From Neisseria lisongii (GTDB taxonomy: Bacteria > Pseudomonadota > Gammaproteobacteria > Burkholderiales > Neisseriaceae): a stretch of 64,000 nt of DNA. Below are positions 18,362 through 27,015 of this stretch, piece after piece. The stretch's first letter is position 1. Each line of letters opens with the position of its first letter. The stretch lies in contig NZ_CP116766.1 of NCBI RefSeq assembly GCF_028463985.1, positions 1 through 64,000 of the forward strand. Direction: 5' to 3'. Under the pieces are notes generated by a model that was not told the origin of the DNA, did not search any database, and was given only the letters and a program-made list of their open reading frames with translations. The translations under genes were made by a program, and so were the position numbers.

Positions 18362-18847
18362 TTATTGCCCTTCATCTGCTGGTGCTGGTTTGCTGCGGCA
18401 GGCAGACGGCAGGTATTTGCCGTCTATATCGCTTTCGCAGGTCCAGACAAATGAACCCAAGTCGGCTTTTTTGTCTTTTGGAATCTCGATTTTTAACGTG
18501 AGTTTTCCGTTTTGTAAGGCCTTATTCACGCCGTCTTGTTTCATGGTGGCAATGATTTTTCCTTCGGTGTCGTTGCCTTCAATTTTTACACTTTCCACAT
18601 ATTCGCCTTTAATCTCCTTTTCTGTGGCAACGCCTGCTGCGGCATTGCTTTCTGGGAAGGTGCCTTTGTCCGAATAATATTCAATCAGTGCGATTTTTTG
18701 GCCTTCGGCAAGCGAAAAGGCTTCTGTAACTTGGGCTCGGGCGGTTTTGTCTTGGTAAACGGGCAGGGCAATCAGGGTCAGAATGCCGACAATGGCGATG
18801 ACAATCATCAGTTCGATTAAGGTGAAACCTTGTTGGCGGGTAGGCAT
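18362..18847 (-). CDS. Type IV pilin (PilE-like major pilin or pilin paralogue)
   Basis: Type IV prepilin with the short leader MPTRQQG and the N-methylated hydrophobic helix FTLIELMIVIAIVGILTLIA, including Glu5 of the mature protein. Processed by PilD and assembled across the envelope. The C-terminal disulfide region is WTCESDIDGKYLPSAC. At 161 aa and with a short leader it resembles the conserved class II PilE of commensal Neisseria rather than the long variable meningococcal type; no silent cassettes are visible. RBS is AAGGAG. Confidence 0.88.
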   Translation of the reverse strand: MPTRQQGFTLIELMIVIAIVGILTLIALPVYQDKTARAQVTEAFSLAEGQKIALIEYYSDKGTFPESNAAAGVATEKEIKGEYVESVKIEGNDTEGKIIATMKQDGVNKALQNGKLTLKIEIPKDKKADLGSFVWTCESDIDGKYLPSACRSKPAPADEGQ

Positions 18848-18934
18848 GATTTTTCTCCTTTATGGTTGGTTTTTATCGTGCAGCCATACAGGTTCTGTTT
18901 GCTCCGCATGGCTTGATGATATGTTTTAATCATA

Positions 18935-18963
18935 ACCATAATGGATTGTCTGATTTTTTTCAA
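18935..18963 (-). promoter_or_regulatory. Candidate sigma-70 promoter of the pilin gene
   Basis: On the minus strand, TTGAAA and TATGGT are separated by 17 bases, about 90 bases upstream of the pilin ATG. The rest of 18848-19122 is AT-rich with nothing recognisable. Confidence 0.4.
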
Positions 18964-19122
18964 CAGATTATTTTTTAAACATAAAATCGTGGCAAATAAA
19001 TTTATGAGGCGGAATTTGCGGGCGGTTTTATTGCGGAAAATTGGGCGAGTTGTAGAAAAATCTGCTGATTGGCAGAATAAGAAATGGTTTGAATGGAAAC
19101 TTTTTCAGATATCGTGAAATAA

Positions 19123-19169
19123 CCGCATTTTCAGACGGCCTGATATTTCAAGGCCGTCTGAAAATGCGG
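19123..19169. terminator. Long uptake-sequence hairpin after aroG
   Basis: A perfect 19-base stem: CCGCATTTTCAGACGGCCT pairs with its exact complement around GATATTTCA. It lies just beyond the aroG stop and is its probable terminator. Confidence 0.75.
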
Positions 19170-19180
19170 TTGAGCGTAGA

Positions 19181-20224
19181 TTATACCCGGCTGCGGTTGG
19201 CTTCGGCGAGCAGGGAGAGCAGCTCTTCGGTGGTATCCCAACCGATGCAGGCATCGGTAATGCTTTGGCCGTAGGTTTCCGGTTTGTCTTGGCGGCCTTC
19301 GACCAGATGGCTTTCGACCATTACGCCCATAATGCTGTTTTCACCGTTGCGCAGCTGCTGGGCAACGTCGGCGGCTACTTCCATTTGGCGGCGGTAGTCT
19401 TTGCGGCTGTTGGCGTGGCTGAAGTCGATCATCAGTTTGGCCGCCTGTTTGGCTTCGCTCAGTTGGCGGGCGGCGGCTTGAACATGTTCGCTGCTGTAAT
19501 TCGGTTCTTTGCCGCCCCGTAAAATCACATGGCAGTCGGGGTTGCCGCTGGTGTGGACAATGGCGGAATGGCCGGTTTTGGTAACGGAGAGGAAATGGTG
19601 TGGATGCGATGCTGCGCCGATGGCGTCGATGGCGATTTTCAGATTGCCGTCGGTGCCGTTTTTAAAGCCGACCGGGCAGGACAGGCCGCTGGCGAGTTCG
19701 CGGTGGACTTGGCTTTCGGTGGTGCGTGCGCCGATTGCGCCCCATGAAATCAGGTCGGCGTAGTATTGCGGCGTAATCATATCCAAAAATTCGGTGGAGG
19801 CGGGCATACCCATATTGTTGAGGGTCAGCAGCAGCTCTCGGGCTTTGCGCAGGCCGTAGTTGATGTCGAACGTGCCGTCTAAATGCGGATCGTTAATCAG
19901 GCCTTTCCAGCCGACGGTGGTACGGGGTTTTTCAAAATATACCCGCATCACAATCAGCAGCTCTTTTTCGTATTTTTTCCGCAGCGGCAGCAGGCGTTCG
20001 GCGTATTCGAGGGCGGCTTTGGTGTCGTGAATCGAGCATGGGCCGATAATCACCAACAGGCGGTTGTCTTTGCCGTGTACCAAATCGGCGATTTCCTGAC
20101 GGGTTTGGTGTACCAGACCGGAAGCCTGTTCGGTAATCGGTAATTCGTAAAGATGGGCGATTGGTGGTAATAATTCTTTGATTTCTTTAATTTTTACATC
20201 ATCTGTTTGGTAGGCTTGGTTCAT
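19181..20224 (-). CDS. aroG: 3-Deoxy-7-phosphoheptulonate (DAHP) synthase
   Basis: First enzyme of the shikimate pathway: condenses phosphoenolpyruvate with erythrose 4-phosphate. Class I type, 347 aa, with LLVIIGPCSIHD (metal cysteine), MRVYFEKPRTTVGWKGL, GARTTESQVHRELASGLS, VGFKNGTDG and the C-terminal VEGRQ. By family it is feedback-inhibited by an aromatic amino acid, probably phenylalanine; the effector cannot be read from sequence alone. Monocistronic. Uses a paired uptake-sequence terminator. Confidence 0.95.
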   Translation of the reverse strand: MNQAYQTDDVKIKEIKELLPPIAHLYELPITEQASGLVHQTRQEIADLVHGKDNRLLVIIGPCSIHDTKAALEYAERLLPLRKKYEKELLIVMRVYFEKPRTTVGWKGLINDPHLDGTFDINYGLRKARELLLTLNNMGMPASTEFLDMITPQYYADLISWGAIGARTTESQVHRELASGLSCPVGFKNGTDGNLKIAIDAIGAASHPHHFLSVTKTGHSAIVHTSGNPDCHVILRGGKEPNYSSEHVQAAARQLSEAKQAAKLMIDFSHANSRKDYRRQMEVAADVAQQLRNGENSIMGVMVESHLVEGRQDKPETYGQSITDACIGWDTTEELLSLLAEANRSRV

Positions 20225-20573
20225 GGTTGCGGCTTTCTTAAGTTGATTCGTATTTTATAGATTATATCAAAACAAGAAATCGCCCAGCGTGTTTTCTTGT
20301 CTGAATCCACAAGGAAAGGAAGTTAGATTACCATAATCAGAATATTTGTCAAAAAGCAATTTTATTTTAAAAATATATTATAATCACAATTATTTTATTT
20401 AAAATGCCAAAAATTAGTATTTTGAAAGATATAAATATCAAATTTAATCTGTTAGTAAAAATTAACCGCCATATTGTTGCCGTCTGAAAATTGCCGGCGA
20501 CGGGCGGTATCTTTTTCTGACGGAATCAGTTTATAATCGGCAGACGGCAACAGTTTGCCGCAAGGAGAAAAAT
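20225..20573. other. AT-rich divergent intergenic region
   Basis: Separates aroG and the cysteine hydrolase. It is strongly AT-rich around 20340-20460 and ends with uptake-like fragments (TGCCGTCTGAAAAT at about 20478). No ORF or RNA is recognised. Confidence 0.4.
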
Positions 20574-21107
20574 ATGAATGCAGAAAATACGTTATGTATC
20601 GTGGTCGATATTCAGGAACGGTTGCAGCCGGTGCTGTTTGAAGCCGAATATGCCGCAGAACGCAGCCGGATTATGATTCAGGGTTTGCAGGCTTTGGGTG
20701 TGCCGCTGGTGCTGACCGAGCAATATCCCAAAGGTTTGGGCAAAACCATTCCTTCGGTGCAGCTGCTGCTGAAAGATGTGCCGGTATTTGAAAAAACACA
20801 GTTTTCGGCGCTGATTCCCGAAGTAAAAGCCGTTTTGCAGGAGAAAAATATCCGCAACGTGATTTTAGTGGGCGTGGAGGCGCATGTGTGTATGCTGCAG
20901 ACCGTGCGCGATATTCGGGCGCTGGGCTTGGAAGTGTATGTACCGTTTGACTGCACCACGTCCCGCAATCCGGCCAACAAAGAAAACGCCTTGCAGCAGA
21001 TGAGAGGTTTGGGTGCGGTGGTGTCGAATACCGAAAGCATTTTGTTTACGCTGCTGGGCGATGCCAAACATCCGGCATTTAAAACCGTATCGAAACTGAT
21101 TCAGTAA
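20574..21107 (+). CDS. Isochorismatase-family cysteine hydrolase (YcaC-like)
   Basis: Alpha/beta cysteine hydrolase, 177 aa. The catalytic triad is readable: Asp in CIVVDIQERLQP, Lys in FEKTQFSAL, Cys in GVEAHVCMLQTVRDI. Members cleave amides or act on nicotinamide-like substrates; substrate is unknown here. RBS AAGGAG, good start. Stands alone, between aroG and a GNAT gene on its own strand. Confidence 0.85.
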   Translation: MNAENTLCIVVDIQERLQPVLFEAEYAAERSRIMIQGLQALGVPLVLTEQYPKGLGKTIPSVQLLLKDVPVFEKTQFSALIPEVKAVLQEKNIRNVILVGVEAHVCMLQTVRDIRALGLEVYVPFDCTTSRNPANKENALQQMRGLGAVVSNTESILFTLLGDAKHPAFKTVSKLIQ

Positions 21108-21180
21108 ATATTCAGTGATGAAACAAGGCGGCAGACCATGCCGCCTTTTGTGTATAAATGGATAGAAAGGCCGTCTGAAA

Positions 21181-21684
21181 ATGAGTTATTTTTTTCGTGA
21201 AGCCACCCAAGCCGATTTGCCGGAAATTGTTACCATCTACAACAGCACAATCGCAGCACGCAGCTCGACAGCGGATTTGCAGCCGGTCAGCGTGGCGCAG
21301 CGGCAGGCGTGGTTTGATGCCCACGGCGGCAGCCGTCCGATTTATGTGCTGGCAGAGGGCAGTGGCTGCATCGCTGCATGGGGCAGCTTCAGCGATTATT
21401 ATCCCCGTCGGGCGTATCACATCAGCGCCGAAATCAGCATTTATGTGCGGCAGGAACAGCGGGGCGGCGGATTGGGGGCGCAGTTGTTGGAAAATATGCT
21501 CGCAGCAGCACCGAAATTGGGTATCCGCAACGTGCTGGCGGTGGTTTTTGCCCACAATCAGGCCAGCATAGCGTTGTTTGAGCGTTTCGGTTTCCAAACA
21601 TGGGGCAGATTGCCACAGGTGTGCGATTTGGAAACCAAGCTGGCGGATATTGTGATTTTGGGGAAATGTTTGGACACGGTGTGA
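21181..21684 (+). CDS. GNAT-family N-acetyltransferase (phosphinothricin acetyltransferase-like)
   Basis: 167 aa with the PAT/Bar subfamily pattern: REATQADLPEIVTIYNSTIA, ISIYVRQEQRGGGLGAQLLE (acetyl-CoA loop Q/RxxGxG/A) and ALFERFGFQTWGRLPQV. It would acetylate an amino group of a small amine, possibly methionine sulfoximine or a related compound. The ATG immediately follows an uptake sequence (AGGCCGTCTGAAAATG), so the usual Shine-Dalgarno is weak (AGAAAGG just before). Confidence 0.82.
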   Translation: MSYFFREATQADLPEIVTIYNSTIAARSSTADLQPVSVAQRQAWFDAHGGSRPIYVLAEGSGCIAAWGSFSDYYPRRAYHISAEISIYVRQEQRGGGLGAQLLENMLAAAPKLGIRNVLAVVFAHNQASIALFERFGFQTWGRLPQVCDLETKLADIVILGKCLDTV

Positions 21685-21689
21685 ATCCA

Positions 21690-21893
21690 CTATATAGTAA
21701 ATCAATCAAATTCCAGTACATTCCAAACCTAACATGCCTGTCATTCCGACGAAAGTCGGAATCCATCTAGGCGGCTTAGGTAACTGTTTTTTCTTGACGG
21801 TTTCCGAATCTGAAAGATGGATTCCGACTTTCGTCGGAATGACGAGTCTGCTTGAAAATCGTACGGTTTATTAAGTGAATCCACTATAGTATG
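21690..21893. repeat. Repeat element with dRS3-like inverted 20-mers
   Basis: Bounded by Correia-like ATCCACTATA at both sides. Inside are ATTCCGACGAAAGTCGGAAT (about 21744) and ATTCCGACTTTCGTCGGAAT (about 21821), variants of the neisserial dRS3 motif ATTCC(N10)GGAAT, in opposite orientation. No gene lies here. Confidence 0.6.
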
Positions 21894-21900
21894 AACGGAT

Positions 21901-21948
21901 AGGCCGTCTGAAAACCGTGTTTTTGTATTACCGGTTTTCAGACGGCCT
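21901..21948 (-). terminator. Uptake-sequence terminator of amiC
   Basis: AGGCCGTCTGAAAACCG pairs with CGGTTTTCAGACGGCCT immediately beyond the amiC stop. Confidence 0.75.
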
Positions 21949-21952
21949 TGAA

Positions 21953-23197
21953 TCAGCGTTGCAATACCGCTGTTTTGAGGTATTTCTGAATCCCCTGAGA
22001 AATGGACTGGGCGCATTGTTGGCGGAAGGCGGCGCTGGCAAGCAGACTTTCTTCTACGGGGTTGGAGAGGAAGGCGGTTTCCACCAGAATCGACGGAATA
22101 TCGGGCGCACGCAATACGGCGAAGTTGGCTTCGTCCACCCGTCCTTTGTGCAGTTGGTTGAGTTTGCCCAATTCGGTCAGCACATATTGGCCGAGTTTGC
22201 GGCTGTCGCGCATGGTGGCGGTTTGGGTCATGTCCAAAATCACGTTGTCCACATTGGGGTTGCCGCTGGTGCGCACGCCGCCGATGGCATCGGCGTTGTT
22301 TTGGGTTTGCGCCAGAAATTTTGCCGCTGCACTGGAAGCACCGTTCGGATTGAGGATATACACGCCCGTTCCCCGTGCGGTCGGGCTGGTAAACGAGTCG
22401 GCGTGTATCGATACGAATACATCGGCACGGCGGGATCGGGCTTTGGCGACCCGTACGCCCAAGGGAATGAAAATATCTTCATTGCGGGTCATATATACTG
22501 CATAACCCATTGCTTCCAGACGTTTTTTGGCTTCCCGTGCGATAGACAGCACAATGTCTTTTTCACGGATACCGTTTTGGCTGATGGCACCGGGGTCTTC
22601 GCCGCCGTGGCCGGGATCGAGCATGATAATCGGGCGGCGGTTGGTGCGGTTTTCAGCGACAGTGTAGCTCGGCTGCGCCGGTTCGGCAGGGCGTTTTTTG
22701 GACGGTTCGGGATTGAGCGTGCCGTTGAGCAGCGCCATCATCGGGTCGTTCACGTCCACGCCCTGCGGATAAAGGTCGATAACCAAGCGGTGTTTGAAGC
22801 TGCTCACCGGCGTGAGCGTAAACACTTGCGAATACACGCTCTGTTTCAAATCAATTACCAGACGGACGGTGGTGGCGGTGTTTTGCCCGACACGGATGCT
22901 GCGGATAAACGGATCGTCCGCCAATACTTTTTTCGACAGGCTTTGCAGCACGCTGTTGATATTGGCACCTTGGATATCGACCACCAGCCGGCGGGGATTG
23001 TCCAGCGAAAAATGCTGGTAGCTCAAGCCGTGGCTGCTTTCCAGCGTAACCCGGGTATAGGCGTGCGCCGGCCAGATGCGGGCGGCGATAAACTGTGCCG
23101 ACGGAGCGGCTTTCGCCAGTGCGGAAGAAATCGGTGTCAGGGTAAAAAGCAGACCCGCCGCCCGGCGGACCATTTGTCGTCTTGTCAGTTTAACCAT
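21953..23197 (-). CDS. amiC: N-acetylmuramoyl-L-alanine amidase AmiC
   Basis: Zinc amidase that splits septal peptidoglycan during cell separation. The start at 23197 gives MVKLTRRQMVRRAAGLLFTL, a twin-arginine-type signal (TRRQMV), as in E. coli AmiC. An AMIN targeting domain (about 40-150) precedes the Amidase_3 domain with IMLDPGHGGEDPGA (zinc His), SIHADSFT and ILVETAFLSNPVEE (catalytic Glu). 414 aa. It overlaps the tsaE stop by 13 bases, so the two are cotranscribed. Confidence 0.93.
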   Translation of the reverse strand: MVKLTRRQMVRRAAGLLFTLTPISSALAKAAPSAQFIAARIWPAHAYTRVTLESSHGLSYQHFSLDNPRRLVVDIQGANINSVLQSLSKKVLADDPFIRSIRVGQNTATTVRLVIDLKQSVYSQVFTLTPVSSFKHRLVIDLYPQGVDVNDPMMALLNGTLNPEPSKKRPAEPAQPSYTVAENRTNRRPIIMLDPGHGGEDPGAISQNGIREKDIVLSIAREAKKRLEAMGYAVYMTRNEDIFIPLGVRVAKARSRRADVFVSIHADSFTSPTARGTGVYILNPNGASSAAAKFLAQTQNNADAIGGVRTSGNPNVDNVILDMTQTATMRDSRKLGQYVLTELGKLNQLHKGRVDEANFAVLRAPDIPSILVETAFLSNPVEESLLASAAFRQQCAQSISQGIQKYLKTAVLQR

Positions 23198-23655
23198 GCT
23201 TGTAAACTTTTCCGGCCTTGTGGCGTCAGGGCAGTTACGGTGCAGTTGCGACCGTTGTCTGCGTGGGTGAGGGCGATGGTGAGATCGGCAGCAGGCGTGA
23301 ATGCGCCGCCTTGCTGCGGCCATTCAATCAGGCAGACGCTTTCTTGGGTGAACAAGTCGTCTAAGCCCGCATCTTCCCACTCTTCGGGCGAAGTGAAGCG
23401 GTATAAATCGAAATGATGGACGCTCAAAGCCGCCAGCGGATAGGATTCGACCAGAGCATAAGTCGGGCTTTTGACTGCGCCCTGATGGCCGAGCGCCTTG
23501 AGCAGCCCCCGGGTAAACGTGGTTTTGCCCGCACCGAGGTCGCCGAGCAGATACACCACCAGCGGGGCGGTCAGGCTTGCAGCCCATTCTGCGCCCAGTT
23601 GCAGCGTGGCGTGTTCGTCGGGCAGAAAACGGGAAACGGTTGCGCCGTCGTTCAT
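23185..23655 (-). CDS. tsaE: tRNA threonylcarbamoyladenosine biosynthesis ATPase TsaE
   Basis: P-loop ATPase that drives the TsaBD complex. Walker A GDLGAGKTTFTRGLL, then VKSPTYALVE, the HFDLYR motif and LIEWPQQGG. 156 aa. Linked to amiC by overlap, a frequent tsaE-amidase pairing in proteobacteria. An uptake-sequence pair lies upstream at 23777-23816. Confidence 0.94.
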   Translation of the reverse strand: MNDGATVSRFLPDEHATLQLGAEWAASLTAPLVVYLLGDLGAGKTTFTRGLLKALGHQGAVKSPTYALVESYPLAALSVHHFDLYRFTSPEEWEDAGLDDLFTQESVCLIEWPQQGGAFTPAADLTIALTHADNGRNCTVTALTPQGRKSLQAWLN

Positions 23656-23776
23656 TGTATTCAGTCTTTTATCGGTACAAAGGCTTAATTATGCGGGAAT
23701 CGGACGGATTTGGAAACCTTAGGACGGGATTGATTGGGATTTTTTATCGGGAATTTACGATAAGGCCGCATAACAA

Positions 23777-23816
23777 AGGCCGTCTGAAAATGAGCAAAGC
23801 AAATTTCAGACGGCCT
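23777..23816. terminator. Uptake-sequence hairpin after the UbiM-like gene
   Basis: AGGCCGTCTGAAAAT...ATTTCAGACGGCCT, just past the minus-strand hydroxylase stop and upstream of tsaE. Confidence 0.65.
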
Positions 23817-23833
23817 CGAAGAAAAGGGACAGA

Positions 23834-25018
23834 TTAACCGGTCAGCTGTTTGGTAATCAGTTTTTTTAGTGGCGGGAAATTGTTGCTGGCACGCAATACC
23901 AAGCCGCGCAGCAGTTTGGCCGGTGCGGTTTCATTGGTGAACAGTTTCAGCAGCATATTGGTGCCGTGGTACATCGGATGGGCGTGCAGCATATGTTTGC
24001 TGTTGTAGCGTTCCAAAAGTTTGGCCGAACCGATGTCCTGACCGTTTTTCTCGGCTTCCAAAACCAGCTTGGCAAGCGTGTCGGCGCTGGACAGGCCCAA
24101 GTTGAAACCGTGGGCGGTAACCGGATGCATACCGACGGCGGCATCGCCGATTAAGGCACTGCGTTTGCTGTAAAACCGTTGCGCCAGCATACCGACCAGC
24201 GGATAGTTGTGGAAAGTGCTGACCACTTCCATATCGCCCAAACGGCCTTTGAGCTGGGCTTTGACCATCGCCGCCAATTCTTCGTTGCTCAGGGCTTTGA
24301 TGGTGTCGGTTTTGTCGGCATCTACGGTAATCACCGTATTGGTGATGTATTCTTCCAGCGGCAGCAGGGCGATGGTGCGGCCGTAGTGGAAGCATTCGTA
24401 AGCAGTATGCTGGTTGGACAACGTATGTTTCATGCGGCCGACAAACATGGTGCGGCTGTAATCGTGCATATCCGACGAAATACCGAGCTGGCGGCGGGTT
24501 TGCGAGAAACGGCTGTCGGCGGCCAGCAGCAGGCGGGCGGTGAGGATGTCGCCGTTTTCCAACACAACCTGCGCCTCGTCATCGGAAGTTTTGACCTCTT
24601 TAACGGCGGTATCGGTGAGAATGGTGATGTTGTCCAGTTGCGACACCACACCGTAAGCCGCTTTGCGGATATTGTGGTTGGAAACCAGATAACCCAGACA
24701 ATCCGCCGGTTCTCCCCGTGCCTCGGTCGGTTGCGGAAAATGCAGTTGGTAGTCGGAATGGCCGTTTAACACTTTGGCATCCCGCAGCGGATAAATTTCA
24801 TCTTCCGGAATCAGTTGCCACATACCCAAACGCTGCATAATCTCACGGGAAAGATGGGTCAGGGCGATTTCCCGGCCGTCATACGGCGGATTCTGTAAAA
24901 CAGCCAGCGGACTTCTTTCAATCAGGGTAACGCTCAGCCCGCTTCCGGCCAGTTCTGCGGCAAAGCTCAAACCGGCAGGGCCGGCGCCGACGATGAGGAT
25001 ATCGCTGTGTGAACTCAT
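23834..25018 (-). CDS. ubiM: FAD-dependent ubiquinone hydroxylase (UbiM-like; UbiH/UbiF family)
   Basis: Flavin monooxygenase for ring hydroxylation in ubiquinone synthesis, 394 aa. Start at 25018 gives MSSHSDILIVGAGPAGLSFA, the dinucleotide-binding GxGxxG. The second FAD motif is SALIGDAAVGMHPVTAHGFNLGL (split here: GDAAVGMHP and AHGFNLGL). Neisseria are known to use a broad-specificity member called UbiM, and the length fits; UbiH or UbiF remain alternatives. The symbol is provisional. Confidence 0.65.
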   Translation of the reverse strand: MSSHSDILIVGAGPAGLSFAAELAGSGLSVTLIERSPLAVLQNPPYDGREIALTHLSREIMQRLGMWQLIPEDEIYPLRDAKVLNGHSDYQLHFPQPTEARGEPADCLGYLVSNHNIRKAAYGVVSQLDNITILTDTAVKEVKTSDDEAQVVLENGDILTARLLLAADSRFSQTRRQLGISSDMHDYSRTMFVGRMKHTLSNQHTAYECFHYGRTIALLPLEEYITNTVITVDADKTDTIKALSNEELAAMVKAQLKGRLGDMEVVSTFHNYPLVGMLAQRFYSKRSALIGDAAVGMHPVTAHGFNLGLSSADTLAKLVLEAEKNGQDIGSAKLLERYNSKHMLHAHPMYHGTNMLLKLFTNETAPAKLLRGLVLRASNNFPPLKKLITKQLTG

Positions 25019-25249
25019 GGGGTGTCCTTTAATGGGTTGGTTCGGGGCGGATAATTTGTTTGACTGCATTTTCAGACGGCCTTTCCAAAGCCGTCCGGCA
25101 GAGTGTCCGCATATCAGGCAGATTATAACAAAAGATTGGGCAAAAAGCGGAGACAGATTCGGCAGAGCCGACAGTGTAAACCGGTTTTTACTTTGGGTTT
25201 AACACAGCTCAAAAAGATTCGGATTTTAAGGGGTAAATTTAACGGTATC

Positions 25250-25548
25250 GTGAAATAACTCCAAAACACGGCATCATTGGCTTCGCCTTGCTCAAAGAGG
25301 ACGGTTTTTGTAACCGGATTAAAAACAATCCGGACAAAACCTGTCCCGTATTACTCATATAGTTAAAACACCGAATTTTCTGTACAAATCGGCAAGCTAA
25401 GTTTGCCACCTGCACTTTGTTCCCCGTCCCGCTGGCGGGAAGGGGGTAGGGGAAGGGTGGCTCGCTGTGGTGTCATATTTTTTCGGTTGATTTACTATAC
25501 TGTCTTCGGTTTGCCGCCTTGTATTGCTTTTGGGTGATTCCACTATAC
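25250..25548. repeat. Degenerate Correia-type and composite repeat cluster
   Basis: The stretch between the UbiM-like gene and element 1 has no gene. It contains CREE-like parts (GGCTTCGCCTTGCTCAA; CTGTCTTCGGTTTGCCGCC; ATTCCACTATA at its right edge) and the GTTCCCCGTCCCGCTGGCGG block also found at 38236-38270. Confidence 0.55.
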
Positions 25549-25550
25549 AA

Positions 25551-25583
25551 ATGCCGTCTGAAAAATGCGTTTTCAGACGGCCT
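25551..25583 (-). terminator. Uptake-sequence hairpin beyond attL of element 1
   Basis: ATGCCGTCTGAAAAATGCG/CGTTTTCAGACGGCCT. Before integration it would have lain just downstream of tRNA-Arg on the minus strand. Confidence 0.6.
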
Positions 25584-25608
25584 ATAGAAAAGCCTTTCGG
25601 TGAATTAA

Positions 25609-25624
25609 TTGGCCTCGCCAACAG
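25609..25624. repeat. Attachment site repeat, left end of element 1
   Basis: TTGGCCTCGCCAACAG, identical to the 3' end region of tRNA-Arg at 35268-35283. Confidence 0.85.
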
Positions 25625-25685
25625 AGGCCTACGTTAGCCGATAAAAATATGATTTTTAATGTGAAAATTTTTTATATTTTTGCAT

Positions 25686-25705
25686 TACCCCTAAAATTAC
25701 CCCTA
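25686..25705. promoter_or_regulatory. Candidate integrase arm-type sites, left end of element 1
   Basis: TACCCCTAAAATTACCCCTA, two direct copies of TACCCCTA. The same 20-mer occurs near the right end at about 35102-35121, as expected of arm sites bound by the integrase N-terminal domain. Confidence 0.6.
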
Positions 25706-25729
25706 ATTTGAGGCTTGCTAGGGGGATTT

Positions 25730-26068
25730 TCAGCCTATTTGGGCGGCTCGGTCTAATGTTCGGCCTACCCATTCGTTCAGACTGATATTGCTTGCAGCGG
25801 CCGCAGCGGCGGCGGCGGCGTGAACCTGCGGGCTTACCCGCACGTTAAAGCGGCCTGAATAGTGTTTGTATGGCTCTATTCCCTGTTCTTTGCATACGTC
25901 TAAAAACGTTTGCAGGCTGATTAAGCCCTCTTTCTGCAAATCCGCCACGTTGTCGGCGTAAAAGTCTGCGCCGCCGTTCAGCCCGATAAATTCGCCCCGC
26001 AGCATTTCTGTTTCGGGGTCATATTGGATTACGGCCTGATGGCCGTTGATGTTCATCAAATTGTTCAT
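25730..26068 (-). CDS. hicB: HicB-family antitoxin
   Basis: Antitoxin and autoregulator of the hicAB module, 112 aa. N-terminal HicB fold (INGHQAVIQYDPETEMLRGEFIGL, split by me only as MNNLMNINGH then VIQYDPETEM) neutralises HicA; the C-terminal ribbon-helix-helix segment FNVRVSPQVH...SLNEWVGRTLDRAA binds DNA. An alanine run sits inside it. Start chosen at 26068 because it overlaps the hicA stop by four bases (ATGA). Confidence 0.88.
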   Translation of the reverse strand: MNNLMNINGHQAVIQYDPETEMLRGEFIGLNGGADFYADNVADLQKEGLISLQTFLDVCKEQGIEPYKHYSGRFNVRVSPQVHAAAAAAAAASNISLNEWVGRTLDRAAQIG

Positions 26069-26322
26069 TGCGGGGTTACTCCGTTTGCTTCCAACCATTT
26101 GCGCACGGCGGCTACTGCGCCTTTGTCTGTATCGGGGCTGGGGTGTGGGCGGTGGAATACCTGCACCTGCCCGAACAGAATAACGGCTATCCTGCTGCCC
26201 TCACGCTCCTGTATTTCCGCCCCCAATTCGGCAAACAGGGCTTCTATATCCGCCCACTTGATGCTGCCCGATACGGGGCGTTTGAAGATAAGGGCTAGTG
26301 TTTTCTGATGTTTCTTTTTCAT
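26065..26322 (-). CDS. hicA: HicA-family mRNA interferase toxin
   Basis: 85-aa double-stranded-RNA-binding-fold toxin that cleaves mRNA on ribosome-independent sites. KWADIEALFAELGAEIQERE followed by GSRIAVILFGQVQVFHRPHP, with the catalytic histidine in HRPHP. Start at 26322 is the first with family-like sequence. Cotranscribed with hicB. Confidence 0.85.
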   Translation of the reverse strand: MKKKHQKTLALIFKRPVSGSIKWADIEALFAELGAEIQEREGSRIAVILFGQVQVFHRPHPSPDTDKGAVAAVRKWLEANGVTPQ

Positions 26323-26325
26323 GAT

Positions 26326-26353
26326 AGTACCGTTTTTCAGTACCGCTATTATA
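26326..26353 (-). promoter_or_regulatory. hicAB promoter with repeated operator half-sites
   Basis: A minus-strand TATAAT (26348-26353) precedes two direct copies of CGGTACT (26326-26332 and 26339-26345), spaced 13 bases apart, immediately upstream of the hicA ATG. Likely HicB binding sites. Confidence 0.55.
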
Positions 26354-26583
26354 GCCATGCCCCCCGACTGGCGCAATATGCCGCCACGGGGCAAGGGCGG
26401 GGTGGGTGTGTTGTGGGTGTTTGTGCTTGTTTTATATTGGTATTTTATGCCAATTTAAACCCTGTTAATGCTGGTGTTAATTTTAACAAATAGTCGAAAA
26501 ATACGAAAAAATCCATGCGTGAGAATGCAGGCGGTCTAGAAAAGTCAGGCCTGCTTAACTTTCTGCGCCCCCTCCCTTTGGCT

Positions 26584-26955
26584 TCACTTGCGGCCTGTTG
26601 CTCGGTCTATCAGTTTGAACAGGCCGCCGTTGCCTTGCTGCTGTTTTCTTAGATAGCCGTTTATCAGTGATTTAACCGTTACTTTCAATACGGTTTGCCT
26701 GATGCCGAATTCGGTTTCTTCTGTCGGTGTGATGATGCCGCACACGGTCAGCACTTCGCCCGCAGAGCAAGCGGCCATCTGTTGAATCAGGGTTTTGTCG
26801 AATACGATTAAATCGGCGTTTAAATGTTTTGTCGGTAGTGTGCCGACAGGGTAGGCAAATGCCCGCATTTTGGCAATCAGATAGGGCGAACCTCTGCTGG
26901 TTCGCATCATTTTGGGTCGCAATAACAGTTTTCCGCTGATGATTCCGTCTATCAT
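26584..26955 (-). CDS. Putative OB-fold single-stranded DNA-binding protein
   Basis: 123 aa. GKLLLRPKMMRTSRGSPYLI, then ADLIVFDKTLIQQMAACSAG and VLTVCGIITPTE read like the strands of an SSB-type OB fold, with SGKL...S.GSP at the start. It lies between the element 1 iteron array and hicAB, on the replication-gene strand, which supports a role in element replication. No certain family match from memory. Confidence 0.5.
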   Translation of the reverse strand: MIDGIISGKLLLRPKMMRTSRGSPYLIAKMRAFAYPVGTLPTKHLNADLIVFDKTLIQQMAACSAGEVLTVCGIITPTEETEFGIRQTVLKVTVKSLINGYLRKQQQGNGGLFKLIDRATGRK

Positions 26956-27015
26956 GTTGTTATTCCTGATATTTTCTATTTTCTGTTTTTTTCTTTATAA
27001 GCAAATCGAAAAAGT

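Noticed and set aside
17968..19180. Silent pilin cassettes or G4 structure for antigenic variation near the pilin gene
   Set aside because: No partial pilin copies or G-quadruplex motif seen; surrounding DNA is repeats and AT-rich leader.
21917..23416. Long open frame (about 500 codons) on the plus strand
   Set aside because: It is the mirror of amiC and tsaE on the minus strand; Arg/Gly/His-rich composition and no family motifs, whereas the minus-strand genes have clear catalytic motifs.
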